Shown here: piece by piece, positions 42,607 through 55,091 of the stretch
How the letters are laid out: each line of letters opens with the position of its first letter
Position numbering within the stretch: the stretch's first letter is position 1
NCBI RefSeq assembly: GCF_048544455.1
Contig: NC_133532.1
Location: forward strand, 83,097,156-83,161,155
Direction: 5' to 3'
DNA from: Silene latifolia
Lineage: Eukaryota; Streptophyta; Magnoliopsida; Caryophyllales; Caryophyllaceae
Length of the DNA: 64,000 nt
Position numbers and translations under genes: made by a program
Notes under the pieces: model-generated
The model's input: only the letters and a program-made list of their open reading frames with translations
Told to the model about the DNA's origin: nothing
The model's database searches: none

Positions 42607-43356
42607 CGATTCTCATATTCATTTAAAATCTCTCCCACTCAATGTAAAACAATTTGCAGATCTGGATCCACAAAGGTCGTATTTTACAATCGATCTGTAT
42701 CTAGAGTGGTTTCCCCGACTAGAGAGTAACTTAACTGATAAAACGAATCCGTATCCGAGCATGGCCATGCATTTCGATTCTGACTCCTCGAGTGGCCCTG
42801 AGAAATATCGAGTACCCGATAAAGGCTGAATATTTCCTTCAACTCGACTCCTTCCGATCTAAGCACGCATGAAATGACCCGAGAAAAAATCTACTTGGCC
42901 CCACATTACGGATGACCGTGAGAAAGAAACCAAAGTCACCCAAAATCTGCCGTAGTCTCAAGAGACAGTCGATAGTTAAAGAATCGACTCTTAGGATCAC
43001 CATGGAAGTCCTATCCACGACCGGGCAACGAATGTTATAAAACATTTAGGACTCCACGTCGATGTCACAATAGTGTCCTACGAAATATCCGTATAAATCG
43101 CCTTTGTGATTGGTCACCAACCGGTTGACTTATGGCTCGTTGAACCCACCATCAACCAACGTCACAAAATAATTGCCAGAGTTATCAGCTCATGTGGGCA
43201 ATTAAGGACTGAAAAATATAATGTTCGTTCAGTTCACTTTGTGGTGTTCAAAATTTGTCGTACAAATCCACATGAAAAACAAAATATATATAAAATATCA
43301 AAACGATGATGTTGTATAGAGTACAAAAGCGAATGAATCTGATCCATCAAAGAGTA
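42607..43356 (-). other. 3' non-coding region of E
   Basis: Between the RNase H stop and the duplicated tract. No gene seen; short ORFs have no family text. Confidence 0.6.
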
Positions 43357-46289
43357 CTACAACTTAGGAACACGTTTTATTCCCATGGAATTGACGTGCC
43401 CTTCATGCTTATCTTGTCGTAATGCTTTAGTGAGAGGATCTGCTATGTTATTATCTGTAGCAATCTTTTCTATCACTACTTCCTTTTGCTCCACGTAATC
43501 CCGGATTAGATGAGCTTTCCGTTGTACATGTCTAGACTTGTTGCTAGACTTTGGCTCCTTAGCTTGGAAGATGGCACCACTATTGTCGCAATAGATGGTG
43601 ATCGGGTCATTCGAACTAGGCACTACAGATAGCCCATGTAAGAATTGACGCATCCATATCGCTTCCTTTGTAGCTTCGGACGCGGCATAGTACTCGGACT
43701 CGGTCGTAGAATCTGCTTGAATATCTGTTTCGAACTCTTCCACCGATCTGCAGCGCCATTAAGAGTAAAAACGAATCCTGACTGAGATTTCGAGTCATCA
43801 CGATCCGTTTGGAAGCTAGCATCTGCGTAACCGGTTGCGCATAGCGTTTGAGAGCCTCCATAAGTCAATGCCCAATCTTTAGTCCTCCGGAGGTACTTAA
43901 GAATGTTCTTGACAGCCAACCAATGTGGTTCACCTGGTTGCTGTTGGAATCGACTTGTCATACTCAATGCATATGCCACGTCCGGACGTGTGCATATCAT
44001 GGCATACATGATTGATCCTATAGCCGAAGCATAAGGGATCCGTGTCATGCGCTCTTTCTCTTCCGGTGTCTCTGGTGCCTGAGACTTGCTCAAATGCACC
44101 CCTGGAGCCATAGGAAGAAACCCCTTCTTGGAGTTAGTCATGCTGAATCTCTCTAGGACTTTGTCTATGTAAGACTCCTGACTGAGAGATAGCATCCGTC
44201 GTGATCTATCTCGATAGATACGGATGCCTAGAATTCTCTGTGCCTCTCCCAGATCTTTCATCTGGAAATGGTTCTTCAACCATACTTTCACCGAAGTTAA
44301 GAGAGGTATGTCATTCCCAATCAGGAGTATGTCGTCAACATACAATATTAGGAAGACAATCTTGCTCCCACTCGACTTGATATATAGACATGGTTCCTCG
44401 ACCGATCGAGTAAATCCATTTTCTTTTATCACTTGGTCGAAGCGATGATTCCAACTCCTTGATGCTTGCTTAAGTCCATAAATGGAACGCTTAAGCTTGC
44501 ACACTTTCTTAGGATGTTTAGGATCGATGAAACCTTCGGGTTGTACCATGTACAACTCTTCCTCCAAAAAGCCGTTTAAGAAGGCGGTTTTCACATCCAT
44601 TTGCCAAATTTCATAGTCATGAAAAGCGGCAATCGCTAAGATAATCCGAATGGAACGCAGCATAACTACGGGTGCAAAAATCTCATCGTAGTGCAAACCT
44701 GGCACTTGGGTGAAACCTTTTGCAACTAGTCGTGCTTTGTAGATATCTTGCTGACCTTCCACAGAATGCTTTATCTTGTAAAGCCATTTGCATTGAAGGG
44801 GACGAACCTTAGCAGGTAAGTCAACAAGATCCCACACGTTGTTCTCATACATGGAGTCCATCTCGGATTGCATGGCCTCAAGCCATAGCTTTGAGTCAGA
44901 ACTAGTCATGGCACCTTTATAGGTTGTGGGTTCACTACTCGTTAAGAGTAGAACGTCATCTATGTCATGTTCCTCGACCATACCGATGTATCTGTCCGGA
45001 GGAATAGAGACTCTTCCCGACCTCCTAGGTTCCTCAGGAATATTCACCGCAGCCGGGATTGAAGGAATCGGTTCCTCCAATGGTTGCTCGGTGTTTGGTT
45101 CTGGAATCTCCGACAGGTCGAAGGTTCTATCACTCTTTGCGTTCTCGAGAAATTCCTTCTCTAAGAATGTCGCACTGGCCGCAACAAAAACGCGTTGTTC
45201 GGTTGGCGAATAGAAGTAATGACCACGTGATCCTTTAGGATAACCTATAAAGTATGTCTTGACCGATCGCGGGCCGAGCTTATCTTCAGGTCTCCACTTG
45301 ACATAAGCCTCGCAGCCCCAAACCCGTATAAAGGACAAGTTAGGGACCGTTCCCTTCCATAGTTCATATGGAGTCTTGTCAACAGCTTTAGACGGACTTC
45401 GGTTGAGTATTAAAGCAGCTGACAAAAGAGCATAACCCCATAATGAATCAGGTAAAACCGTGTGACTCATCATGGATCGAACCATATCAAGTAATGTTCG
45501 ATTTCTCCGTTCGGACACACCATTCAGCTGAGGTGTTCCAGGTGGAGTTAACTGTAGGGCAATCCCACAGTCCTTTAGGTGTTGATCAAACTCGTGAGAA
45601 AGATACTCGCCACCACGATCTGAACGCAGTGTTTTAATCTTTCTACCTAATAGGTTCTGCACCCTATTTTGGTATTCTTTGAATTTCTCAAAGGATTCAC
45701 TTTTGTGCTTCATTAAGTAGACATAGCCATATCTACTCAAATCGTCCGTGAAAGTGATGAAATACCTATAGCCTTCTCGTGCGGTGATTGACATAGGACC
45801 ACACACATCCGTGTGTATGAGCCCTAATAGGTCAGCAGCGCGCATTCCAACACCTTTGAAGGAAATCCGAGTCATCTTACCGATGAGACATGATTCACAC
45901 GTGCCAAATGATTGAAAATCAAAGGCCGAGATAGCTCCATGTTTGATGAGCTGTTTTACGCGTTTCTCATTAATGTGTCCCATACGGCGGTGCCCATAGA
46001 TACGTTTGATCTTTGTCACCAACCTTTAACTTTTTATTCATTACGTGTAATATTTCCGTGGTCTGATCTAAAACATAAATTCCGTTCATGGAAACGCCTT
46101 GTCAGTAAATCATATCGTGTAATGAGAAAATGCAAGCATTGTTTTCTATTACAAATGAAAAACCAAGTTTATCAAGCGCAAAACCGAAATAATGTTTTTC
46201 GAAAGACTAGGTACATAATAGCAATCATATAATGACAACTCAAATCCGCTTGGAAGTCGGATCACATATGTCCCCTTGGAGATGGCAAA
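43357..46289 (-). pseudogene. pol: pol of element E: integrase, RT, RNase H, with frame breaks
   Basis: Main frame 46022-43623: GAG-pre-integrase (GHRRMGHINEKRVKQLIKHG, CESCLIGK), integrase Asp in IHTDVCGPM, Asp in LRSDRGGEY and Glu in NGVSERRNR; RT with CKWLYKIKHSVEGQ, EIFAPVVML, QMDVKTAFLNG, YGLKQASRSW and YVDDILLIGND; RNase H start YADASFQTD. A one-base shift near 43721-43727 moves the rest (STTESEYYAASEA, CDNSGAIFQAKEP, ADPLTKAL) to another frame, ending at 43357. Between 46022 and 46289 the protease-integrase link is broken by several shifts and stops. Confidence 0.9.
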
Positions 46290-47395
46290 CTACTCTTGCT
46301 CCATTCCCAACACGCAGTCCACCTCACCCTTTACGAGGGGTTCGATGTTTCGGAGCCCCCGCACATGATTACACAGATGAGAACCACAACCGGTATCAAG
46401 TACCCAAGTTCCGTAACTTGCGTGGTTAATCTCAATCATATGAATAAAAGTAGAAGAGAGAGAAGACATACCAACAGGTTTAACACGACCTGCCTTTAAG
46501 TCCTCATGATAAACAGGACATGTGCGTCTCCAATGCCCGGTCTTGTGGCAATGATGGCATTCCATGTTTTCACTCTTGCTCTTTGTCATGCCCGATGAGT
46601 TGCTCGCCTCACCAGGACCACTCTTACCTGAACCCGACTTCTTGAACTTCGCCTTACCTACCGTTAGGTTTGCCGGAGCTTTGCCCTTACCTTTCCCTTT
46701 GTTTGACACAACGAGAACATCCTGTTTCGAGCTCCCACCGCACTTCATGTCCTTCTCGGTGCATACGAGGAGGGAGTGCGATTCATGGGGAGTCTTCTTC
46801 AGATCATTCATATAGTAATTCGCTCTAAATTGCGAATAACCGTCGTGGAGTGAGTGAAGAATACGGTCGATAACAATATTCTCGCTGATGTTACGATTAA
46901 AGGTCTCCGGTTTCTCGACATTCTCAATCATGCTGAGAATGTGTGGGCTAACCGGTTGGCCCTTCCGGAGTCTCGCATCAAAGAAGCGAGTGGTATGCTC
47001 ATAGGTCACGATTCTCGGTGCTTTCGAGAATTCCTTAGTGAGCGTGGTGAAAATCTTGTTTGCACCTTGGGCTATGAAGCGTTTATGCAAATTGGGTTCC
47101 ATTGCAAAAATAAGTACGTTCTTTACCGCACCCGCTTCTAAAGCGAAATCGTTATACTCGTTGATTTCGTTAATTCCGGCCGTGGGGCCTGGGTTTAACG
47201 GCATGGGCTCAGCGGATATCCGAGCTTTCCGTCGGCGGCAAGGCAAGATTCCGTAATGCTTTGCCTCCCGATCCGCGAAGTTGGATCCATCATTCTTCGA
47301 TCGAGTAGACGATTCATCCGACTCATGAAGATCCTAAGCCAGGACTCACGGTCCAATGTGGCACTTGGCATTGGGTTATCACTTGAACCAGCCAT
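46290..47395 (-). pseudogene. gag: gag and protease start of element E
   Basis: Starts with ATG at 47395 (MAGSSDNPMPSATLDRESWL), shifts frame at about 47200-47250, then runs 318 codons to TAG at 46290 (fits CAG to TAG). It contains the copia gag core (KRFIAQGANKIFTTLTKEF; ENIVIDRILHSLHDGYSQF), a Lys/Gly/Ser-rich linker, one CCHC knuckle (CHHCHKTGHWRRTC) and the protease motif WVLDTGCGSHLCN. One CGATCGAG word lies in the gag itself at about 47298. Confidence 0.88.
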
Positions 47396-49411
47396 TTGTT
47401 GTTTAGCGATTTAAAACGTGATCTACACTTGAAAAGAAAAAAACAAAACGAAATAAGCAACTCATCGAGGTGATTTAAGTCTATTTTAAAATTCATTTTA
47501 AACATGTAGACTCTTGCACTTGCATAATTGATCTCCCTCAAGAATGATACAAGTGATTCCAAGACTCAATTTCATAAATTGATAAGCCAACTGTTTAGCT
47601 AATTCTTCCTAAGAACTCTTGGTCGATAGATTTCAAGAAAATCCTATCTATAGTCCACCATAGTCAACGGATCGTACGAGTGACCATAGTGTTGAGATAA
47701 AATAGGTCAATCGGTTCCAACTTACCCGACGTAGAAGGGGTCATAGTATGCCTACCGACGAAGAAGGGACTCATTGGAGTTTGACCTATAAAGACCGTTC
47801 TCAATTTTGGTTTATACGAGGAAGATCCCATCAACAAAATTATAATTCATATTAAGTGAACGAATAACTAGCGTCTGTCGTGAATGAATTTATTTGGATG
47901 ATGGCTTAAAACGTGTGACATGAGAATGTCAATGAAAACTAACTCGTGACCTCTATATGTGTCAGTTTTCATGCAATAAATTAGGTGGTTTGGTTTTTAG
48001 GCGGAAAAATGATGCAAATAATCGTAACAATAAATAAATAAAGTAATGCAATACGTAAATAAAAATTTCCTAGTGTGGCCTATCCTAGTATAAGAACATG
48101 ATACAACTTTGGAATCCACCGTTGGACCCGAAAAGCTTGTCTTGATGTTCCATCTTGATCCATGTAGCGGGAGTGAGCATTCGGTCTCCATCTTCGGTCT
48201 TCTCAAAAAATTACAATTTAAAATTACAAAATAGAAACCTATTTACATTCTAATTAAAAACTGTAATTACAAGTGAAAAATCCAAAACGGAGATACGAGA
48301 TCTCAAAATACAACCAAGACCGTGTTCCATCATTACGGTAACACGTTCCACTAAGGCCACACTAAGTTACAACCGTTTGCAAAATAATTAAATACGTAAT
48401 AAAAGGCATTCACGGCATTCATAAATTAACGATGAATAAAAATGCATCAACTAAAAACAAATTCATTCGTGACATAATTCCGTAATTATGTTAAATTTAT
48501 CCAAACCACCTTTTAATGATTAAAATTAATGTGATAAAACCGGTTCTATCATTTAATTTTAATCCATTACAATCCGTTACTTTAAAAACGCTTTAAAATA
48601 ACTTAATGGTACGTGTGTGAACCGTTTCACAATCATAGCGAGTGTACTATATCTGCATAAAGTACATATTGAAGCCAAAAGAAAATTTAAATCAAAAGAA
48701 ACAAATTTTCAAAGCTGTCAAAAACGAAATCCTTCGATCCAGGGACATAAGTGCTCGATCGAGGGACAGGAGGGATCGATCGAATGAGGCTGCCATTCGA
48801 TCGAGGGGTCTGCCAATCAGGAGGTGCTCGATCGACTAAACATGAGGTCGATCGAGGACCTATATCAGCAAGGCTGCTCGATCGAGTACGAGGACAACTC
48901 GATCGAGCAGTAGGGTTTTAAAAGCAGGTCGATCGAGTACAGCAAGGACTCGATCGAGTAAAACAACACAGAAAAACCACTCGATCGATTGAAAACGTGT
49001 TCGATCGAGTTCAAAACTTTCTGGAAAAATTAAAACCCTCGTGAAACATTTTTCGAGACAAAATCAATTGCAATTTTCGATCAAAAATGATTGAAAACAA
49101 AATCTAACAATTGACAAAAACTTGACATGTTGCTATAATCTCCGTATAAAATAACATGTAAAAACAACAAGAAATTTGAAACAAAACAGCCGTGTAAAAC
49201 ATGGCACGGTTTGGTTTTCGAGACAAAACAACAACAAGAGCAACCGTGTAAACAAGACACGGTTCCCAAAGCAACCAAAAAAAAAACGCAGCAAATTAAA
49301 AAAAATTCTGCCGAGTAAAAAAAAAATGGCTGCCGAGACAAAATTTTAACCAAAATTCATCGTTTCAACAATCGTTTGATGAAAAACACATATAAAAATT
49401 TACGTGGCCTC
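47396..49411 (-). other. Long leader of element E
   Basis: About 2 kb between primer site and gag with no supported gene. It contains the 12-word TCGATCGA array (48733-49010). An unusually long leader for a copia element. Confidence 0.75.
48733..49010. repeat. TCGATCGA word array in the leader of copia element E (12 words)
   Basis: Words start at 48734, 48755, 48776, 48797, 48828, 48848, 48878, 48899, 48929, 48950, 48981 and 49001. The steps are 21, 21, 21, 31, 20, 30, 21, 30, 21, 31 and 20 bp. Same word and same 21/30 alternation as in the gypsy elements A and H. Confidence 0.92.
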
Positions 49412-49423
49412 GCTCTGATACCA
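49412..49423 (-). other. Primer binding site of E, tRNA-Met type
   Basis: The minus strand reads TGGTATCAGAGC. Confidence 0.95.
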
Positions 49424-49425
49424 CT

Positions 49426-50409
49426 TGTGGGTTAATATCCGTATACTACCCCTTTAAATGTAGGACTATAACGTAAAGTTTACATGTGAATATAGTCATA
49501 AAACGAAAAACACAATGGAAACGATAAGAAACAAGAAATAACCTCGGGTCCTTGATGAACGGCGTAAAGAACAGAAATCAAACCAGATTCCCTCCTAATT
49601 GTTGCACCCAAGACGTGTCCGAGATATGCCCTTGTGCTAGAACAGTGTTCTCCGATTGCCTTGCAATATTGGGAGAACTGATGTGAGTTTTTCACTGGAT
49701 GAGAGATCCGAATTCCGAGAGGCACTGTTCTCGAAACCCTAATTTATTTTGCCAAATGAATGATTCGGTTACAAAGAGGAGAGACTCCTCTTTGTACAGT
49801 TCGGCCGTGAGCTCAGAATAGGGAGAGTGGGCTTTCCACTTTCTCTAATTTTTTAACTCATGGTACGACCCGAAAACCTAAATGCATATGACACGGTCTG
49901 ATCATAAACTGTTATCGGTTATCGGAAATTAAGGCATCAGCTAATAATACGGGTTAGCTGAATTGTTAATACGTGTCCGACAAAACAGTATTGTATAATT
50001 ACATTCAATATACATTTAATTAAATATAAATCACTTATATTTAATTTTACGAATTAACTGGTTAATTCGCCTTAGCCCATGATATTTAATCCGTATTAAA
50101 TATAATATCTCAACATCACATTTTTGACTAACTACTAGTCAAATAATTCGGACTAACTGGTTAGTCAATTTTGGCATCTACATGACAGTATTTTCATACT
50201 GTCACATCTCTCGAACGTATCCTATAGGTGTGACTTTTAGGGACCAGTTGATCACCGCCATCTGTATGACAATAACGTCAAACTTATCTAGCAAGCCAAC
50301 CGTTATTGATAAACGTGGATCAACTGATAATAATACCAAAGTATGCCCTTTGATCCTTTTAGAGGTTTATAAGTCCTTGCACTAACTGTTAAGGACACCA
50401 ACCCCAACA
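49426..50409 (-). repeat. 5' LTR of element E (984 bp)
   Basis: Element strand starts TGTTGGGGTTGG and ends GGATATTAACCCACA, 2 bp from the primer site. All short ORFs within it are shared unchanged with the other LTR. Confidence 0.95.
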
Positions 50410-50414
50410 CGGCA

Positions 50415-52064
50415 GTCAAAGTCATACCCCTCAAAACGGCATACAAGCTAGGCATGAAAGAGTCGGATTGGACCCCTACCAATCAAGGTGTGCGTGCATA
50501 TGATGGTACACGACGAAAGGTGGTAGGACTTGTTAACCTAACCATAGCCACGGGGCCAATTGAACGAAAGGTTAACTTCCAAATAGTGGACAGCGAAGCT
50601 TCCTTCAACATACTTCTGGGAAGGCCGTGGATTCACGCTTCCAAAGCGGTAACATCCACTCTTCATCAAAAGATCAAGATCCCACTAAATTACAAAGTAG
50701 TGACGATCACTTCTTCACCCATCAAGGCAATAATCGAAAAACAGTCGAACAATCAAGTCCTTGCGGATCCCGTATATGAACTTGGGGGCTTCCAAAGCGT
50801 GAGCATCATAGAAAGCGAATTGGCACCCTTATACTATGATCCCTACTCCAACTTGGTGGTCAACCACATACTCAAATCCCAGGAAAACTTCCCTGGAATG
50901 CCTTTGAACCCCATTCGGAAAAATACCTTCGCACCATACAAGGAAGGCAACTCAAAGAGGATACCACTTGGACTAGGGTACAAACCCACAAAAGAGGAGG
51001 TTCTCGAAATGCTTGCCCAAGTCCAAAACCGTAAGCACGTAGGAGTCCAAATGAGGCCCTATCTTCCTACTTTAAATGGGTACTTTGTTCAAGAAGGAAG
51101 TCTAGAACTCTTTCACAGATTTCCCGAGCCTTGGCATTATCTCGAGAGGAAGCTAGTCGGAATCGAGATCTTTCACGATTGCTACTTTATCCCTCCAGAA
51201 ACGGTTCCTACCGTCAAAACCCGTCAAGCACCTTGCTTAGACGAATAAGCTGTTAGACTATTGTTTGGAGAAGATCGATTTGTTAGGGCCGCGCAGGATG
51301 AGATTATTACCATGATACTTTAAGACGATCGCTTCAACCCCGCCGCGTTAATCACAGAAACCAACGTAAGACAGCAGAAAGGATGGAGAAAATTAATCAA
51401 GTGGACCGACAATCAAGGAAGACTCTTCAAGCTCACCACTGGAGAAGGAGAGATGTTCAAAGGAGAACCAGAAGACGATGAGTTCGAGTCGGAGTCGGAG
51501 TCAGAGTCTAGAGAAGTCATTAGAGAGTCTACTCCTGTCGTCATCCCCACTCCCTTTGTTTCTCCTAGCTTAGCCTCGAGTAGTCACAGTAGTTCGGGAA
51601 ATGCCCCAACCACTGTACCTTTGCCGCCACTGACCATGGATCAGTTGGCTTCTTTGTTTCAACTTTACTCAAATTTTAATATGAATAAATCAGGTTCTGC
51701 TTACTCTTTGTGTTATCTTGAGTGCAATTCTGTTTACGATGATACTGAGGACGACCAAGACCCAGACTCGATCGAAATACCTCCGTATGTAGCCAAAGAA
51801 ATACTGCAGGAAAGGGAAGGGGGACCAGTAATAGAAGACACCGAACCCATCAATGTAGGAACCGAACTAGAACCCCAAGAACTTAGGATAGGGACTACCT
51901 TGTGCTCTAAAGAAAAGGCCGATTTCATAGACCTCCTAAATGAATTCAAAGATGTTTTCGCTTGGTCCTACAAAGACATGCCAGGGATCGACAGGGATAT
52001 CGCCGAACATAGGATTCCGATTAAGCCAGGTTTCAAACTCAGAAACGAAAGCTTCGACGAATGA
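50415..52064 (+). pseudogene. Protease of F, second part, and protease-RT linker
   Basis: Resumes the protease after E: PLKTAYKLGMKESDWTPTNQ, VVGLVNLTIATGPIERKVNF and FNILLGRPWIHASKAV. A Tat-type linker follows (IPLGLGYKPTKEEVLEML). TAA at 51246-51248 and further stops before 51450 break it. The last part (51453-52064) has an acidic Glu/Ser repeat, then the RT entry text FIDLLNEFKDVFAWSYKDMPGID and a shift at about 52050-52064. Confidence 0.85.
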
Positions 52065-52987
52065 GGACAGAATGGGCTCTAAAGATTAAGGAAGAAGTTG
52101 ACAAGCAATTCAAAGCCGGGTTCATCAAAGTTTCCGAGTATTCTGACTGGGTAGCTAACATAGTACCCGTACCCAAAAAGGATGGGAGAATCCGTGTTTG
52201 TGTTGATTTTAGGGACTCGAACAAAGCAAGTCCAAAAGATGACTTCCCTCTACCTCACATCGACATATTGGTGGACAATACTGCTGACCACGCGTTACTA
52301 TCCTTCATGGATGTGTATGCGGGTTATAATCAAATCAAAATGGCCATGGAAGATATGCATAATACCGCATTCGTCACTCAATGGGGAACCTATTGCTATA
52401 CGGTCATGCCGTTTGGATTGATCAACGCCGGAGCTACATATCAACGCACCGAACCTACACTCTTACATGACATGATGCACAAAGAAGTTGAGGTATACGT
52501 AGATGACATGATTGTCAAATCCAAGGAAAGAGAGGGGCATATTGCGAACCTTCGCAAGTTCTTCGCAAGGCTACGAAAGTACAACATGAGGCTCAATCCT
52601 CAGAAATGCACATTCGGGGTAACATCTGGCAAACTCCTGGGATACGTTGTGAGCCAACGAGGTATAGAAATAGATCCTTCCAAAATCAAAGCGCTGATCG
52701 AAATGCCACAACCTCAAACAGAAAAAGAAGTCAGAGGATTCCTAGGAAAAGTGCAGTATATAAGTCGATTCATATCGAAACTTACAATGATTTGTGAGCC
52801 TATCTTCAAGAAGCTCAATAAAACAGACCACACCATGTGGGATGATGATTGTCAGAAAGCGTTCGACCGAATCAAGGAGATATTGGCTAAACCGCCAGTG
52901 CTCATGCCACCACAACGAGATCAACCTCTTGGTTTATATCTCACAGTGACCGAAACAAATGTGTTGGCTCGGGATCGTAGGAAGTGA
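52061..52987 (+). pseudogene. pol: Reverse transcriptase of element F
   Basis: RT in the third frame. Motifs in order: WVANIVPVPKKDGRIRVCVD, FRDSNKASPKDDFPLP, LLSFMDVYAGYNQIKM, VMPFGLINAGATYQR and the catalytic YVDDMIVKS near 52500, then LGYVVSQRGIEIDP and VRGFLGKVQYISRFI. The active site is intact. The frame is left near 52960-52987, where RNase H begins in another phase. Confidence 0.9.
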
Positions 52988-55091
52988 AGAAAGAGCTATC
53001 TACTACCTTAGTAAGAAGTTCTTGGAGTATGAGTGCAAATACTCACAACTCGAAAAGACATGCCTCGCTCTTGTGTGGGCAACAAAGAAGCTGCGCCATT
53101 ACATGCTTAGCTACTCCGTCAAGATATACTCCAAAATGGATCCAGTCAAATATCTCTTCGAGAAACCCGTCCTCAACGGACGCCTAGCAAGATGGACCCT
53201 GATGCTCTCAGAATTCGACCTCAAATACGTGCCACTGAAAGTTATTAAAGGGCGCGCCGTCGCCGAGTTCTTCGCAGAAAATCCCATCAACGACGCACAA
53301 ACGATAGACACTTGGTCATTTCCAGACGAGGATATACTCCAAACTGATGTAGATTCCTGGGACCTTTACTTTGATGGAGCATCAAACTTAAGAGGATTTG
53401 GAATAGGAGTGTTGCTCATTTCTCCTGAAGGCGAGCATACACCAATTGCTGTCAAACTCGACTTCGAGGTGACAAACAACGCTGCAGAATACGAAGCTTG
53501 TCTCATTGGACTACAAGCGGCAGTGAGCTTAGGCATTAAAAACCTCCGAGTACATGGGGATTCATCACTGATCATCAACCAAGTTACAGGATCTTGGAAA
53601 ATCCGAAGCGAAAGCCTCGCACCTTATCAGGCCAGAATAGACCAAGTTGCCCAATTCTTTGATCACGTAACCTACCTACACCTACCTCGGGAAGAAAATC
53701 AATTCGCAGACGCTCTTGCGAAACTTGCATCTTTGATTAATATGCCGGATCACATGGTGCAAACGCCTTTGTGCATCGAACGACGGTCGGAGCCAGCTTA
53801 TGTCCACCAAATCACCGATGAAGAAGAGATCGCGCAGGAACCCTGGTTCCAAGCAATCCTGAATTTTAAGCTTAATGGTACCTATCCACCAGATATGGAC
53901 AAGAGGGGACAATGCGCTATACGCTTACTCGCTTCCCAATACGTTCTCATACAAGGAGAGTTATACAAAAGAACACCTCTTGGTGTAGTCCTACGTTGCC
54001 TTGATCATTCACGGGCGCGAAAGGTGATGGAAGAAGTCCACGATGGAGAATGCGGTCCTCACATGAGTGGGCCCATGATGGCAAAGAAAATCACACGTTT
54101 GGGGTATTATTGGACCACAATGGAATCCGATTGCATCAAATACGTAAGACATTGCCATAATTGCCAAATCTTCGGGAATGTACAACACGTCCCTCCTTCA
54201 TTGCTCTATACGATGACATCTCCTTGGCCATTTTCTGCCTGGGGAATTGACATAATCGGGAAGATAACCCCAGCCGGAACAGGAGGTCACTGTTCCATCC
54301 TAGTAGCAATTGACTATTTTACCAAATGGGTAGAAGCGGCTTCCTACACTAATCTTACAGCTAAAAACGTGGCAAAATTCATACAAAACAACATCATCTG
54401 TCGATACGGTTGCCCACATGAGATCATTAGTAATAACGGATCACATTTCCAAGCCGAGACTAAGCAATTGCTAGCCAAGTACAAGATTAAGCATCATCAC
54501 TCCTCGCCCTATAGACCACAGACTAACGGCGCGGTAGAGGCAGCAAACAAAAATGTTGTCACGATTCTCAAGAAAATGATTGACAACTATAGAGATTGGC
54601 CAAGCAAGATATCCTTCGCTTTATGGGAATATCGTACATCTGTTAGGACGCACACTGGGGCTACTCCTTTCTATTTGACATACGACATGGAAGCTGTACA
54701 ACCAGTCGAGCTAGAAATACCATCCTTGCGTATTTTACTCGAAAGTCAAATCCCGGAAGCCGATTGGAAGAGGGATAGATATGAAGAACTTATCCTCCTG
54801 GATGAACGTAGGCTACGCGCCTTGCATAGTGTCCAAACATATCAAGCACGTATCAAACGAGCTTTCAACAAAAGGGTTAGGCCAAGAAACATCAAGGAAG
54901 GGGACTTGGTACTTAAATCGGTTAGAGCTCTTCTACCTGTTGACCCACGGGGAAAATTCAAACCTAATTGGGCCGGACCATTTCTAGTCAAATCCATACT
55001 CCCAGGGGGTGCGGTTAGAATAACAGACCTAGACGGGAATGAGTTTTCCAACCCAACAAACCTCGACCAACTAAAACGGTACTATGCCTAG
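52959..55091 (+). pseudogene. RNase H, second (archaeal-type) RNase H and integrase of F
   Basis: One open frame of 710 codons. First the tail of the RT-linked RNase H (LSKKFLEYECKYSQLEKTC). Residues about 130-265 form a second RNase H: WDLYFDGASNLRGFGIGVLL, NNAAEYEACLIGL, HGDSSLIINQV and EENQFADALAKLAS, the archaeal-type domain known in the Tat lineage. The integrase has HHCC (HDGECGPHMSG, CHNCQIFG), Asp in AWGIDIIG and Glu in NGAVEAANKN, but the second catalytic Asp is Asn (codon AAT at 54432, IISNNGSHF). It ends FSNPTNLDQLKRYYA. Long and open, but integrase should be inactive. Confidence 0.9.

Larger units (their letters stand above)
41513..50409 (-). mobile_element. Element E: Ty1/copia element with apparently identical LTRs
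   Basis: Minus strand, 8897 bp. LTRs 49426-50409 (5') and 41513-42496 (3'), both 984 bp and identical wherever I compared them. TSD CGGCA at 41508-41512 and 50410-50414. tRNA-Met primer site at 49412-49423. It contains gag, protease, integrase, RT and RNase H, all with frame damage, plus a long leader with a TCGATCGA array. It sits inside the protease of F. Looks like the youngest insertion in the window. Confidence 0.95.

Noticed and set aside
48733-49010. Regular repeats with unique spacers, CRISPR-like at first sight
   Set aside because: Repeats are only 8-12 bp and palindromic, spacing alternates 21/30, no cas genes, and the setting is a plant retrotransposon.
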